A stretch of DNA of 64,000 bases from Rubrivivax sp. (GTDB taxonomy: Bacteria; Pseudomonadota; Gammaproteobacteria; Burkholderiales; Burkholderiaceae_C). The notes below the pieces were generated by a model. It worked only from the letters and a program-made list of their open reading frames with translations. It searched no databases and was not told the DNA's origin. The position numbers and the translations under genes were made by a program. Shown here in pieces: positions 1 through 9,400 of this stretch. How positions within the stretch are numbered: the stretch's first letter is position 1; every line of letters starts with the position of its first letter. Location of the stretch: NCBI GenBank assembly GCA_030653385.1, contig JAURZM010000020.1, forward strand, positions 62,001 to 126,000, read 5' to 3'.

Positions 1-474
1 CTTGTTGCGACCTGGGTCGAGACCCATCTGCAACAGGCCAGCCGCGAACGCCAGGCCTTGCTGCGGCACGCCAGCCGCAGCCTCATCAAGGCCGGCCATG
101 CCGACATGCTCCAGGCCTGGGGCCTGGGGCATGCCTTGCGTGGCGCAGCGGCGCTGGACCTGCAGCCAACAGAGCTGACCTTGGGCGAGAGCCTGCGCTT
201 CACGCTGGCCCTGCGGTCCACCGCCAAAGTGCCGCAGCGGCTGGCGGTGGACTACGCCGTGCACCACGTCAAAGCCGATGGCAGCACCCGCCCCAAGGTG
301 TTCAAAGGCTGGCAACTGGAACTGCCGCCACGCGCCCAGGTCACGTTGGGCAAACAACATGCCATAAAGCCGATCACCACGCGCCGCTACCATGCCGGGG
401 CCCACGCGCTGGCCGTTCACTTCAACGGGCAGGAAGTGGCTCGAGCGGCCCTTGTGCTGCACCTGCCAGACTGA
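1..474 (+). CDS. DNA alkylation repair protein, C-terminal part (5' end outside window)
   Basis: The reading frame is open from base 1 to a TGA at 472-474, so 157 residues of the C-terminus are visible. The end carries a beta-sandwich-like tail with a LGESL..F.L.LRS core, then VDYAVHHVKADG, PKVFKGW, and a closing YHAGAHALAVHFNGQ stretch. That pattern is characteristic of the C-terminus of bacterial DNA alkylation repair (AlkD-related, HEAT-like) proteins, which recognise alkylated bases. The helical repeat region that would contain the active surface lies upstream of the window, so the assignment rests on the tail only. No partner gene is evident downstream. Confidence 0.75.
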   Translation, partial: LVATWVETHLQQASRERQALLRHASRSLIKAGHADMLQAWGLGHALRGAAALDLQPTELTLGESLRFTLALRSTAKVPQRLAVDYAVHHVKADGSTRPKVFKGWQLELPPRAQVTLGKQHAIKPITTRRYHAGAHALAVHFNGQEVARAALVLHLPD

Positions 475-587
475 AGCCGCATAGGCGCGGCAACGGTGGC
501 CGGGTCGATCGCTGCGTGAACTGCCGCGTGCACGGGGTCTCGATCGCAGCTTGCTTCGCAGCATGCAGCGAAGCGCAGATCGCAGCC

Positions 588-1040
588 TCAGTCGCGCGCG
601 TCGCTGGGTGCGTCGCAGCGCCAGTCGATGGCGAAACCACCGTCCTGCGCGATGCCAGCCGCGTCGATCGAAAACTGGAACCACAGGCATTCGTTGGTCT
701 CGTAGCGCCAGGACCAAGTCTGCCCACCGGCGCGCGCGCCGCGCACATCGCCCGGCCGGCCGATGCGCCGCTGCAGTTCAGCCACCGGCATCGGGGCTGC
801 GGCCTGCACTTCCATCAGGTGCGACTCGGTCGACACCTGCCGCGCCTGCTGCACCCGGGCCACTGCGTCCACGTCCACCATCCAGGTGGTGCGGCCTTCG
901 GGGCCGCTGGCGTATTCCAGCCGCTGCGCGCCTTCGGGCAACACATGGCGGGCATTCGGCGTGCCCCACAAGCGCTGCAGCTCGCTGGCAGGCCTTCCAG
1001 GCTGGGGCGGGGCCACGTAGGCACCGAGCAGCCCGCGCAC
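588..1040 (-). CDS. BamE/SmpA-like hypothetical protein, probably 5'-truncated
   Basis: The 150-residue product has the pattern L.RLWG.PNARHVLPEGAQRLEYASGP.GR.TWMVDVDA, followed by a second half-repeat (AELQRRIGRPGDV) and an aromatic WSWRYE.NECLWFQF segment. This is the layout of small BamE/SmpA-fold lipoproteins common in Burkholderiales, normally exported and anchored by an N-terminal Cys. Here no signal peptide or lipobox precedes the conserved part. The only usable start is a GTG at 1038-1040, and the IS91-type transposase remnant begins within a few bases of it. I infer that the export signal was removed by that insertion. The gene may no longer be functional; an internal GTG start giving a cytoplasmic product is the alternative. 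Confidence 0.6.
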   Translation of the reverse strand: MRGLLGAYVAPPQPGRPASELQRLWGTPNARHVLPEGAQRLEYASGPEGRTTWMVDVDAVARVQQARQVSTESHLMEVQAAAPMPVAELQRRIGRPGDVRGARAGGQTWSWRYETNECLWFQFSIDAAGIAQDGGFAIDWRCDAPSDARD

Positions 1041-1041
1041 C

Positions 1042-1545
1042 GACCGACGAAGCGCTGCATTCGGTGTTGCACAAGATCATCACCCGTACGATGAAGCTGC
1101 TCACCCGTCGGGGGGTGTTGGTCGAAGAGGAGGGTTCGACCTACGTGGCCGACAGCGACGGCGATTCGGACGAAGCGCGCACGCTCAGGCCGCTGCAAGC
1201 CGCCGCGTGTACGTACCGCATTGCTTTCGGCCCGCGCGCCGGCCAGAAGGTGTTGACGGTGCAGGGCGCCATGCCCAGGGACGGGGACTTCAAGCAGACG
1301 CTGTGCGCCGACATCGACGGGTTCAGCCTGCACGCCGCCGTGCGAAGCGGCGCCGACGACCGGCAGGCGCTGGAGCAGTTGTGCCGCTACATCACCCGGC
1401 CGGCCTTGGCCAACGAGCGCGTGCAGACCAACGCAGCCGGTCTGGTGGTGCTCAAGCTCAAGACAGCCTGGCGCGACGGCACCACGCACCTGGTCATGTC
1501 GCCGCTGGAGTTCATGCAGCGGCTGGCGGCGCTGGTGCCCTGCAA
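1042..1545 (+). pseudogene. IS91-type transposase remnant (internal fragment)
   Basis: One frame through this stretch encodes DEALHSVLHKIITRTMKLL, then RRGVLVEEEGSTYVADS, RTLRPLQAAACTYRIAFGPRAGQK, ADIDGFSLHAAVR, QLCRYITRPALANERVQ and WRDGTTHLVMSPLEFMQRLAALVP. This is the conserved middle part of IS91/IS801-type rolling-circle transposases. The N-terminal zinc-finger region and the rest of the C-terminus are absent: the transposase pattern stops after LAALVP and the frame runs out at 1600 in unrelated residues. There is no evident start codon with a ribosome site and no matching end sequences. It is an inactive relic lying directly against the truncated BamE-like gene. Confidence 0.75.
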
Positions 1546-1652
1546 GGGGCTTGACGATTTCGATCCCCACCGCTCTTGCTGCGCTTCGCAGGCGCGGTAA
1601 CTGATGGCCATGGACGCTGAACGATCAACCGGTGCGCGGGTCGTCAGGGACT

Positions 1653-3035
1653 TCACAGTTGCCGCAAGTGCCAGGCCTTGGGCCGCGTGAAAGTCTGGAT
1701 GCCCAGGGTGGACAGCGTCAGGCCCAGCCCCGAGTCACCGTGGCCCGACCAGGGCAGGCGCGGGCTGACGCGGTCGCAGCAGTTCCAGTACACGCTGCCG
1801 GCGTTGACCCGCGACAGCAGCGCGCGCGCGGCGGCTTCGTCTCGGGTGAACACACCCGCCGTCAGGCCGTATCGTGTGTCGTTCATCAGCGCCAACGCTT
1901 CTTCGTCGCTGCCCACTTTCTGGATGCCGATGACCGGGCCGAAGCTTTCTTCGCGCATCAGCTCCATCGTGTGGTTCACGTTGGTCAGCACCGTGGGGGC
2001 AAACCAGTTGCCGGGGCCGGGCAGGCGCTTTCCACCAGATGCGCCGCCGGTCAGCAGCTTCGCACCCTTGGCCACGGCGTCGGCCACCTGGGCTTCCAGC
2101 AAGGCCAGCTGCGGGAAACGGGTGATGGCGCCGATGTAGGTGTCGGCGGCCTGCGGGTCGCCGACCTTGAAGCCGGCCACGGTGGCCAGGAAGTGCTGCA
2201 CAAAAGTGTCGTGCAGGCTCTCGTGCACGTAGATGCGCTCGACCGAGCAGCAGCTTTGCCCGGTGTTGTACATGGCGCCGTCGGCCAGGCTTTCGGCGGC
2301 GGTTTTCGGGTCGGCGTCGGCGCGCACGTAGACGGGGTCCTTGCCGCCCAGTTCCAGCTGCACCTTCACCAGCCGCGGCGCCAGCGCCACCGCGATGCGC
2401 TGGCCGGTGGCGTGGCTGCCGGTGAAGAAGAGGCCGTCGATGCGCTGTTCCAGCAAGGCCGCCCCCACCGCACCGCCGCCCACCAGGCACTGCATGGCAT
2501 CGGCCGGTACACCCGCCGCGTGCAGCAGGCGTGTGATGTTCAGCCCCGTCAACGTCGCGTGTTCGCTGGGTTTGTAGAGCACCACGTTGCCGGTCAGCAG
2601 GGCGGGCACGATGACGTTGCAGCCCACGAAATACGGGTAGTTCCAGGCCGAGATGTTGGCCACCACGCCCAGCGGCACGTGGCTGATGATTTCGCGCGTG
2701 CCACCGTCGGCCACCGCTTCGTCGGCCACCGCGGCTTCGGCGTGTTCCAGGAAAAAGTCGATGCGGCCCAGCAGGCCGTTGATCTCGTTTTTGGCCTGCG
2801 ACACCGGCTTGCCCATTTCCTGCGTCAGCGCCAGCGCCAGGTCGTCGAGTTCGGCCACCAGGCCGGCGCGGAAACGGCCGATGATGGCCAGCCTTTCGGC
2901 CATCGGCACGGCGGCCCAGGCAGGCTGCGCGGCTCGCGCGGCGGCGGCCTTGGCGGCGACGCTGTCGGCGTCGTCGGCCGCCAGCGTGGTGATCGATTGC
3001 CCGGTGGCGGGGTTGTGGATGTCGAGCGTGGCCAT
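1653..3035 (-). CDS. NAD(P)-dependent aldehyde dehydrogenase
   Basis: This is a 460-residue soluble aldehyde dehydrogenase that oxidises an aldehyde to the acid. Visible landmarks in order are the ISAWNYPYFVG cofactor region, KPSEHATLTG, the FTGSHATGQRIA segment, the general-base glutamate in QLELGGKDP, the catalytic cysteine in NTGQSCCSVER (first or second Cys), ESFGPVIGIQK and a C-terminal PWSGHGDSGLG. The ATG at 3033-3035 (MATLDIHNP) fits the family start; a GTG nine bases upstream is possible. It lies about 20 bases downstream of the iron alcohol dehydrogenase gene, on the same strand. I infer an alcohol to aldehyde to acid sequence in one operon. The substrate cannot be told. Confidence 0.9.
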   Translation of the reverse strand: MATLDIHNPATGQSITTLAADDADSVAAKAAAARAAQPAWAAVPMAERLAIIGRFRAGLVAELDDLALALTQEMGKPVSQAKNEINGLLGRIDFFLEHAEAAVADEAVADGGTREIISHVPLGVVANISAWNYPYFVGCNVIVPALLTGNVVLYKPSEHATLTGLNITRLLHAAGVPADAMQCLVGGGAVGAALLEQRIDGLFFTGSHATGQRIAVALAPRLVKVQLELGGKDPVYVRADADPKTAAESLADGAMYNTGQSCCSVERIYVHESLHDTFVQHFLATVAGFKVGDPQAADTYIGAITRFPQLALLEAQVADAVAKGAKLLTGGASGGKRLPGPGNWFAPTVLTNVNHTMELMREESFGPVIGIQKVGSDEEALALMNDTRYGLTAGVFTRDEAAARALLSRVNAGSVYWNCCDRVSPRLPWSGHGDSGLGLTLSTLGIQTFTRPKAWHLRQL

Positions 3036-3054
3036 GTTTTTCACTGCGAGCTTT

Positions 3055-4188
3055 TCACAGCGCCTGGGTCAGCAGGCGTTCGTAGTCGGCCGCCTTGGCC
3101 GGCCGGGGGTTGGTCTGGTTGGTGAAGTCGACTTCGGCCAGCTGCGCCAGCCGCGGCACCTGGGCCGCCGTGACACCGCGTGCGGCCAGGCCGCCGGTGA
3201 TGCCCACCTGGTGCTTCAGGTGCTTGAGCCAGGCGATCAGCGCAAAACCCCCGCCCGAGACACCGGCGGCATGGGCCAGCGCGTCGAACTTCTGCGGCAC
3301 CGCTTCGTGGTTCCAGGCCAGCACGGTGTCGATCATCAGCGCGTTCGCCAGGCCGTGGTGCATGTCGGCCACGGCGCCCAGCGCATGGGCGCAGGCGTGC
3401 ACACCGCCCAGGTCTTTCTGGAAGGCGATGGCGCCCATCATGCTGCTCATCATCATGTCCGACCGTGCCTGCAGGTTGTGCGGTTCGGCCACTGCCGTGG
3501 CCAGGGCGTGCGCGCCGATGCGCAGGCCTTCCAGCGCGATGCCGTCACACAGCGGGTGGTAGGCCGGCGATAGGTAACTTTCGATGTTGTGCGTGAGCGC
3601 GTCCATGCCGGTGGCCGCGGTGATGGCCGGTGGCAGCGCCAGCGTCAGTTCGGGGTCGGCAAACACGGCCTTGGCCAGGATCTGCGCGCTGAACACGGTG
3701 CGCTTGAGGTGGGTCTCGTTTTCCGACACCACCGCGCTGCGGCCCACCTCGCTGCCGGTGCCTGAGGTGGTGGGCAGCGCCACGTAGTACGGCAGCGGGT
3801 TCACGATGGGCCGCACCTGCGGGTGGTCCCACACGTATTCGAGCACGTCGCCCTCGTGCACCGCCATCAGGCCCACGACCTTGGACACGTCGAGCGCCGC
3901 ACCACCGCCGAAGCCGATCACCGCGTCGGCACCGTGGGCCTTGAACGCAGCCGCGCCGGCCATCACCTGCGCGCACGTCGGGTTGCCGAAGACGCCGTCG
4001 AACACCGCCACGTCCAGGCCGCCCAGGTGCAAACGGAACTCGGCCATCAGCGGCAGCGCGGCCAGCGCGCGGTCGGTGACGATCAGCGGGCGGCGGATGC
4101 CACGTTCCAGCAGGTGCTCGGCCACCATCTTGCGCGCGCCGGCGCCGAAGTGGATGGGGGTGGGAAAGGCAAAGCGGGTGATGGTCAT
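3055..4188 (-). CDS. Iron-containing alcohol dehydrogenase
   Basis: The 377-residue protein has the group III (iron-dependent) alcohol dehydrogenase plan: FGAGARKMVAEHL at the start, VIGFGGGAALDVSK for nucleotide binding, ALPTTSGTGSEVGRSAV, and metal-binding positions in ATGMDALTHNIESYLS, GGVHACAHALGAVADMHHGLANA. Members interconvert alcohols and aldehydes with NAD(P)H. Its ATG overlaps the stop of the upstream flavoenzyme gene by four bases, and the aldehyde dehydrogenase follows closely, so the three genes look co-transcribed and translationally coupled. Typical length; no key residue missing. The natural substrate is unknown. Confidence 0.9.
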   Translation of the reverse strand: MTITRFAFPTPIHFGAGARKMVAEHLLERGIRRPLIVTDRALAALPLMAEFRLHLGGLDVAVFDGVFGNPTCAQVMAGAAAFKAHGADAVIGFGGGAALDVSKVVGLMAVHEGDVLEYVWDHPQVRPIVNPLPYYVALPTTSGTGSEVGRSAVVSENETHLKRTVFSAQILAKAVFADPELTLALPPAITAATGMDALTHNIESYLSPAYHPLCDGIALEGLRIGAHALATAVAEPHNLQARSDMMMSSMMGAIAFQKDLGGVHACAHALGAVADMHHGLANALMIDTVLAWNHEAVPQKFDALAHAAGVSGGGFALIAWLKHLKHQVGITGGLAARGVTAAQVPRLAQLAEVDFTNQTNPRPAKAADYERLLTQAL

Positions 4189-5372
4189 GGGGGTGTGCGC
4201 AAGGCGCCAAGCGGTTCAGCCGTGTCTGAGCGTAGCGCATGCACCGGCTGCAAAGCCCGCAGGTCCAGGCCCTGCGCGACCAGGTGCGCTGGCAGTGCTT
4301 CACCCAGCAACAGGCTGACACACAGCTGGCCGAAGGCCGGGCTGCCCTGGATGCCATAACCGCCCAGTGCGGCGGCCCAGAAAAAACCGGGCACGGCGGG
4401 GTCGAAACCACACACCGGTTCACCGCTGGCCACGAAACTGCGCAGCCCGGCCCAGGTGCTGCGCGGGCGGCGGATCTGCAGCGTGGTGGCCGCTTCGATG
4501 CGGTGGATGCCCAGCGCCACGTCCAGCTCTTCGGCCACCACGTCGTGCGGGTGCACCGGGTCGGCGTTGGCCGGTGAACCCAGCAGCAGGCCGGCGTCGG
4601 GTTTGATGTACCAGCTTTCGTCGGCGGCCACGATGGCCGGCCAGGCCGAGGTGTCCAGGCCCGGCGGTGCTTCGAAGAGGAACGCCGACCGCCGACAGGG
4701 CTGCAGCCCCACGGGCACAGCGCCGGCCAGCAGCGCCAGTTCGTCGGCCCAGGCGCCGGCTGCGTTGACGATCACCCGCGTCTGGAAGCTTTGGCCGCTT
4801 TGGGTGTCAATCGACCAGGTGTCGGTCTGCCGCTGCAGCGCGACGATGCGCGCGTCGGTGACGAGCCGGGCGCCGGCAGCACGGGCACTGCGCAGGCAGC
4901 CTTGCAGCAGGGCATCGACGTCGATGTCCGACGAGCCGGGGTCCAGCAGCGCCAGCGTGCAGGCCTCGGCCCGCAGCACAGGCACACGACGCCGGGCCTC
5001 GGCGCCACTGATCAGTTCGGCAGCCGTGCCGCTGTCCAGCAGGCTCTGGTGCAAGTTGCGCAGCGCCCCGTGGTCGGCCGGGCCACCGACAAACAGCGTC
5101 GGCCGGGGCTTGAGCAGCGGCACGCTGGCAAAGCCGGCGGGTGGTGCGTCGAAAAAAGCGCGGCTGGCGCGGGTGAGCGCGCGCACCTGCGGCGGCCCGT
5201 AAGACGGTGCATAGAGCGCCGCCGAGCGGCCGGTGGCGTGGTAGCCGGGGGCCGCCTCGGCTTCGAGCAGCAGCACGCGGACGCGTGGCGCCAGGGCGTG
5301 TGCCAGCGTGGCGCCCACGATGCCGGCACCGGCAATGGCGATGTCGAAAAGTTCGGGGTGGGTGGTCTGCAT
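4185..5372 (-). CDS. FAD-dependent oxidoreductase of the DAO (D-amino acid oxidase) family
   Basis: The 395-residue product opens with a dinucleotide-binding IAIAGAGIVGATLAHAL and LLLEAEAAPGYHATGRSAALYAPSYG, the standard FAD-binding start of the DAO fold. It continues with VTDARIVALQ, VIVNAAGAWADELA and ends with FWAAALGGYGIQGSPAFGQL, where the GGYG-like loop normally contacts the flavin. Family members oxidise amino acids, hydroxy acids or N-methylated amines and pass electrons to oxygen or the respiratory chain. It is the first gene of a three-gene leftward operon with the iron alcohol dehydrogenase and aldehyde dehydrogenase. That context suggests use of an amino alcohol or hydroxy acid, but this is inference. 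Confidence 0.85.
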   Translation of the reverse strand: MQTTHPELFDIAIAGAGIVGATLAHALAPRVRVLLLEAEAAPGYHATGRSAALYAPSYGPPQVRALTRASRAFFDAPPAGFASVPLLKPRPTLFVGGPADHGALRNLHQSLLDSGTAAELISGAEARRRVPVLRAEACTLALLDPGSSDIDVDALLQGCLRSARAAGARLVTDARIVALQRQTDTWSIDTQSGQSFQTRVIVNAAGAWADELALLAGAVPVGLQPCRRSAFLFEAPPGLDTSAWPAIVAADESWYIKPDAGLLLGSPANADPVHPHDVVAEELDVALGIHRIEAATTLQIRRPRSTWAGLRSFVASGEPVCGFDPAVPGFFWAAALGGYGIQGSPAFGQLCVSLLLGEALPAHLVAQGLDLRALQPVHALRSDTAEPLGALRTPP

Positions 5373-5467
5373 GGGGTCCAGCGTGCCAGCTCGGCATCGT
5401 AGCCAAGCCGGTCATGGGCAACGCCCTATGCTTGCGCCGCCACGACCAAAACCCACGGAGACCCGAC

Positions 5468-6442
5468 ATGCGCCCCGTCCGTCACGCCCTGCTGGCTGTT
5501 GCCGGCCTGCTGTTCAGCGCTGCCTTGTGGGCACAGACCGTCACGCCGGCCTTCGACCTGCAAGGCCACCGCGGCGCACGGGGCCTGGCGCCCGAGAACA
5601 CGCTGCCTTCGTTTCAGAAGGCGCTGGACCTGGGGGTGGACACACTCGAATGTGACCTGGCCATCACCCGCGACGGTGTCGTGGTGGTCTACCACGACCA
5701 GTGGTTGAACCCGGACATCACCCGCGGCCCTGACGGCCAGTGGTTGCAAGGCCGCGGTCCGGCCATCCATGAGCTCACGTACGCCGAACTGCAGCGTTAC
5801 GACGTGGGCCGCATCAAACCCGGCACCGAGTACGCCAAGACATTCCCCCATCAGCAGGCCATCGACGGCACGCGCATCCCGCGCCTGTCCGATCTGTTCG
5901 ACCTGGTGCGGCGCTCGGGCAACACCCGCGCGGGCTTCGACTGCGAAACCAAGATCTCGCCGCTGGAACCCTCGGCATCGTTGCCGCCAGAAGAGTTTGC
6001 GCGGCGCGTGATTGCCGAAGTCCGCCAGGCCGGCATGGCCACCCGCACGATGATCCAGTCCTTCGACTGGCGCACGCTGCAGGTGGTGCAGAAACAGGCG
6101 CCCGAGATCCGCACGATGTACTTGTCGTCGCCGCGCACGCTGGCCCGGGCGGCCGATGGCGGCCCGTCACCCTGGCTGGCCGGTTTCGACCCCGACCGCC
6201 ACGGCGGCACCGTGCCCCAGTCAGTGCGGGCCGCCGGCGGCAGCATCTGGGCGCCGAACCAGACCTACCTGACACCCGCTCTGCGCAACGAGGCCCGGGC
6301 GCTGGGCATCCGTGTCATTCCGTGGACCGTCAACGACCCGGCCATGGTGAACAAGCTGCTGGACATGCAGGTGGACGGCATCATTTCCGACCGGCCCGAC
6401 CTGGTGCAGATCGAACTGCGCAAACGCGCCGTCAAGCCATGA
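5468..6442 (+). CDS. Glycerophosphodiester phosphodiesterase, exported
   Basis: The 324-residue protein carries an N-terminal signal peptide (residues 1 to about 23, ending ALWAQ) and then the GDPD TIM-barrel motifs: QGHRGARGLAPENTLPSF with the catalytic His, TLECDLAITRDGVVVVYHD with metal-binding Glu and Asp and the second His, and the closing IPWTVNDPA and GIISDRPD. It should hydrolyse glycerophosphodiesters from phospholipid turnover to glycerol 3-phosphate in the periplasm. The ATG at 5468 is preceded by an ACGGAGA ribosome site. Its TGA overlaps the ATG of the cyclase gene by four bases, an unusual pairing that implies coupled translation. Confidence 0.92.
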   Translation: MRPVRHALLAVAGLLFSAALWAQTVTPAFDLQGHRGARGLAPENTLPSFQKALDLGVDTLECDLAITRDGVVVVYHDQWLNPDITRGPDGQWLQGRGPAIHELTYAELQRYDVGRIKPGTEYAKTFPHQQAIDGTRIPRLSDLFDLVRRSGNTRAGFDCETKISPLEPSASLPPEEFARRVIAEVRQAGMATRTMIQSFDWRTLQVVQKQAPEIRTMYLSSPRTLARAADGGPSPWLAGFDPDRHGGTVPQSVRAAGGSIWAPNQTYLTPALRNEARALGIRVIPWTVNDPAMVNKLLDMQVDGIISDRPDLVQIELRKRAVKP

Positions 6443-9400
6443 GCCAGACCCCGGCCGAACTGAAGGCCGCGGTGGCCGTGCTGGAGTCGCAGCGTGGCCT
6501 GTTGGGCGACGCCGTGGTCGACGCTGCCGTGGCCGGTTTGCGGGCGCAGCTGCAGGCGACCGAGCCGGTGGCGCCACACGTCAGTGAACCGGCGACCACC
6601 GACACACCGCCCGAGCAGGCGCTGCGGCTGGTCAGCATCCTGTTCCTGGACGTGGTGGGTTCCACGTCGCTGGGCCAGCGCCTGGACCCGGAAGACATCC
6701 ACGCCGTGATGGACGGTGCGCTGGCGCGTTTCACCGCCGTCGTGCAGGCCCATGGTGGCCGTGTGCTGCAGTACGCGGGCGACAACCTGCTGGCCGGGTT
6801 CGGGGCCGGCGAGGTGCACGAAGACGACGCCGAACGGGCCGTGCGCTGCGGTCTGGCGCTGCTGGCCGAGGGCCGCCGGGTGGGCCAGCAGGTGCAGGCC
6901 GCACACGGCCACCGCGGTTTCGACGTGCGCGTGGGCATCCACTCCGGCCCGGTGCTGCTGGGCGGTGGTGTGGACGCCGAAGGCAGCATCCGCGGCAGCG
7001 CGGTCAACATCGCGGCGCGCATGGAGCAGAGCGCAGAACCGGGCAGCCTGCTGGTCAGCGTCGACACCTACCGCCTGGTGCAGGGCCGCTTCGATGTGCA
7101 AGCCGGCCAGGCGCTGGCCGTCAAGGGCATCGCGGCCCCTCTTCTCACCTACCGCGTCGACCGCGAACGGCCGCGCAGCGCGCAGGCCCTGCGGCGCGGC
7201 TTGGAAGGGGTCACCGCGGCGCTGGTCGGGCGGGACGCCGATCTGGCGCAGTTGCTGGCCGCGTGGTCTGCCGTGCAATTCGGTCGTCAGCAGCAGGTGC
7301 TGACGCTGCTGGGCGAAGCCGGTCTGGGCAAGACACGGCTGGGGGCCGAGTTCGAAGCCGCGCTGCTGGCGGCGGCGCCGGCCACCCCGGTGCTGCGCGC
7401 CAGTGCCCAGACCCAGGGGCTGCACCAGCCCTACGGCGTCGTCCGCGACCTGCTGTTCCGTCGCTTCGACGTGCAGGACAGCGACCCGCTCGACGTGGCG
7501 CAGGCCAAGCTGAGCAGCGGCCTGGCCCCGCTGCTCGGTGACCGCGCACCCGAACACACGGCGCTGCTGGGCCAGCTGATCGGCCTGGATTTCAGCGCCA
7601 GCCCCTTCATCGCCGGCATCCTGCAAGACGGCCGGCAGCTGCGTGCCCGTGCCTTCCACGCCTGGGTCGAGTACTTGCGGCTGCTGTGCACGAGCCTGCA
7701 GCCACCGGACACGCTGCTGCTGTTGCTGGACGACCTGCACTGGGCCGACGACGGTTCGCTGGACGCCGTGCAGCACCTGGCCCATGCCGGCCGTGACCTG
7801 CCGCTGCTGCTGCTGTGTGCCGCCCGGCCCGAGTTGCTGGAGCGGCGGCCCGCATGGGGTCGGGACTGGCCCGCACACGGCCAGCTGGACCTGCAGCCGC
7901 TGGGCGGCGGCGACCGCCAGTCGCTGGCCCGTTTGCTGCTGCAGCCCCTGGCGTCGCACCCGGACGCACCGCTGCTGCAGCGTCTGCTGATCGAACGCAC
8001 CGACGGCAACCCGTACTACATGGAAGCGCTGTTGCAGATGTTGGTGGACCAGGGTGTGCTGGTCACGTCTGGCACGCCCTGGCAGTTGCACAGCACCGAC
8101 CTGCAGCAGCTGCAGGTGCCCACCACGCTGGTGGGTGTGCTGCAGGCGCGGCTGGACGCCCTGCTGGCACCGCAGCGGCGTGCGCTGCAGCAGGCCAGCG
8201 TGGTGGGTGCGGTCTTCTGGGACGCCGCGCTGGCGTCGCTGGACACCCGCGCACCCAGCGAATTGCAGCTGCTGTGCCAGCGTGCGCTGACGCTGCCGCA
8301 CGAACAAAGTGCGTTTGGCGACACGCGGGAATTTGCCTTCCGCCACCACCTGCTGCACGAAGTGACCTACGGCACCGTGCTCAAGCGCGACAAGCGCGAA
8401 CAACACGAACGTGCCGCCTTGTGGCTGGAAGCGCGCAGCGCCGGGCGCGGGGCCGAGTTCGCGGGCCTGATTGCCGAGCACTTCGAACGGGCGGGCATCT
8501 TCGACCGTGCCGCCGAACACTGGGCGCTGGCTGCCAAGGAGGCCAGTTCACGCCACGCCGACCACGCCGCCCTGGCCCATGTCCAGCGTGCGCTGGCGCT
8601 GGACACGGGCAGCGTGCCCGAGCGGCGGTTTGCGCTGCTGCGGGTTCAGGCCAGTGTCTGGTCGCGCCAAGGTGATGTGCAGCAACACGAAAAGGCCGTT
8701 CAGGCCCTGGAGGCCCTGGCCGAGGCGCAGGGCGACCCGGTGATGCTGCTCATCGCGGCGCAGGCCCGCATGCTGCGCCTGTGCCAGAACGGCGACCACG
8801 AAGAGGCCCACCTGCTGGGCCTGCGTCGCCTGGCCGCGGCTGCCGGTCTGGCGCCGCAGGAAGCCGCGCGCACCCACAACACCATGATCATGGCGCTGGG
8901 CCGCCAGGGCCGGCACGAAGACGCGCGCCGGCATGCCTATGCGGCACTGGAGCTGGCACGTGCAGGCAGCGACGCCTACACCGAAGCCTCGGCGCTGAAC
9001 AACCTGAGCGTGGGCTACACGGCCGAGCGCAACTGGACGCTGGCCACCACGCGCGCCGAAGAAGCCCTGGCCGTCTACCAGCGCATCGGCAGCCGCTACG
9101 GGGCGGCCATTGCCATGCTCAACCTGTCGCTGGTGGCCCAGAGCCGGGGCCAGCTGGCGGCCGCGCGCGACCAGCTGGTTCAGCTGCTGCAGCTGTGCGA
9201 CGACATCGGTCACCGCCAGATCGGCGCCCAGGGCCGCTGCAACCTGGCCGGGGTGCTGGTCGAACTGGGCGACCCGCAGGCTGCACTGGCACACGCGCTG
9301 GAAGGCATCCGCATGGCCCGAATGGACGGTGACCGCTACATCCAGGCCACGGGCCACGGCGGTGTCTTCGAAGCCAGCCATCGGCTGGGACTGTGGCAGC

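Noticed and set aside
551..1041. Upstream extension of the transposase frame as an intact protein
   Set aside because: The part before 1042 is Arg/Ala-rich shadow of the BamE-like gene; transposase similarity starts only at DEALHSVLHK.
1632..3125. Plus-strand frame opposite the aldehyde dehydrogenase
   Set aside because: No motif, and biased composition expected from an antisense high-GC frame; the minus-strand gene has all dehydrogenase residues.
6265..8520. Long open frame (about 750 codons) on the minus strand opposite the first cyclase gene
   Set aside because: It is Gln/Arg-rich with no recognised motif and mirrors the codon bias of the plus-strand gene, which has complete domain signatures.
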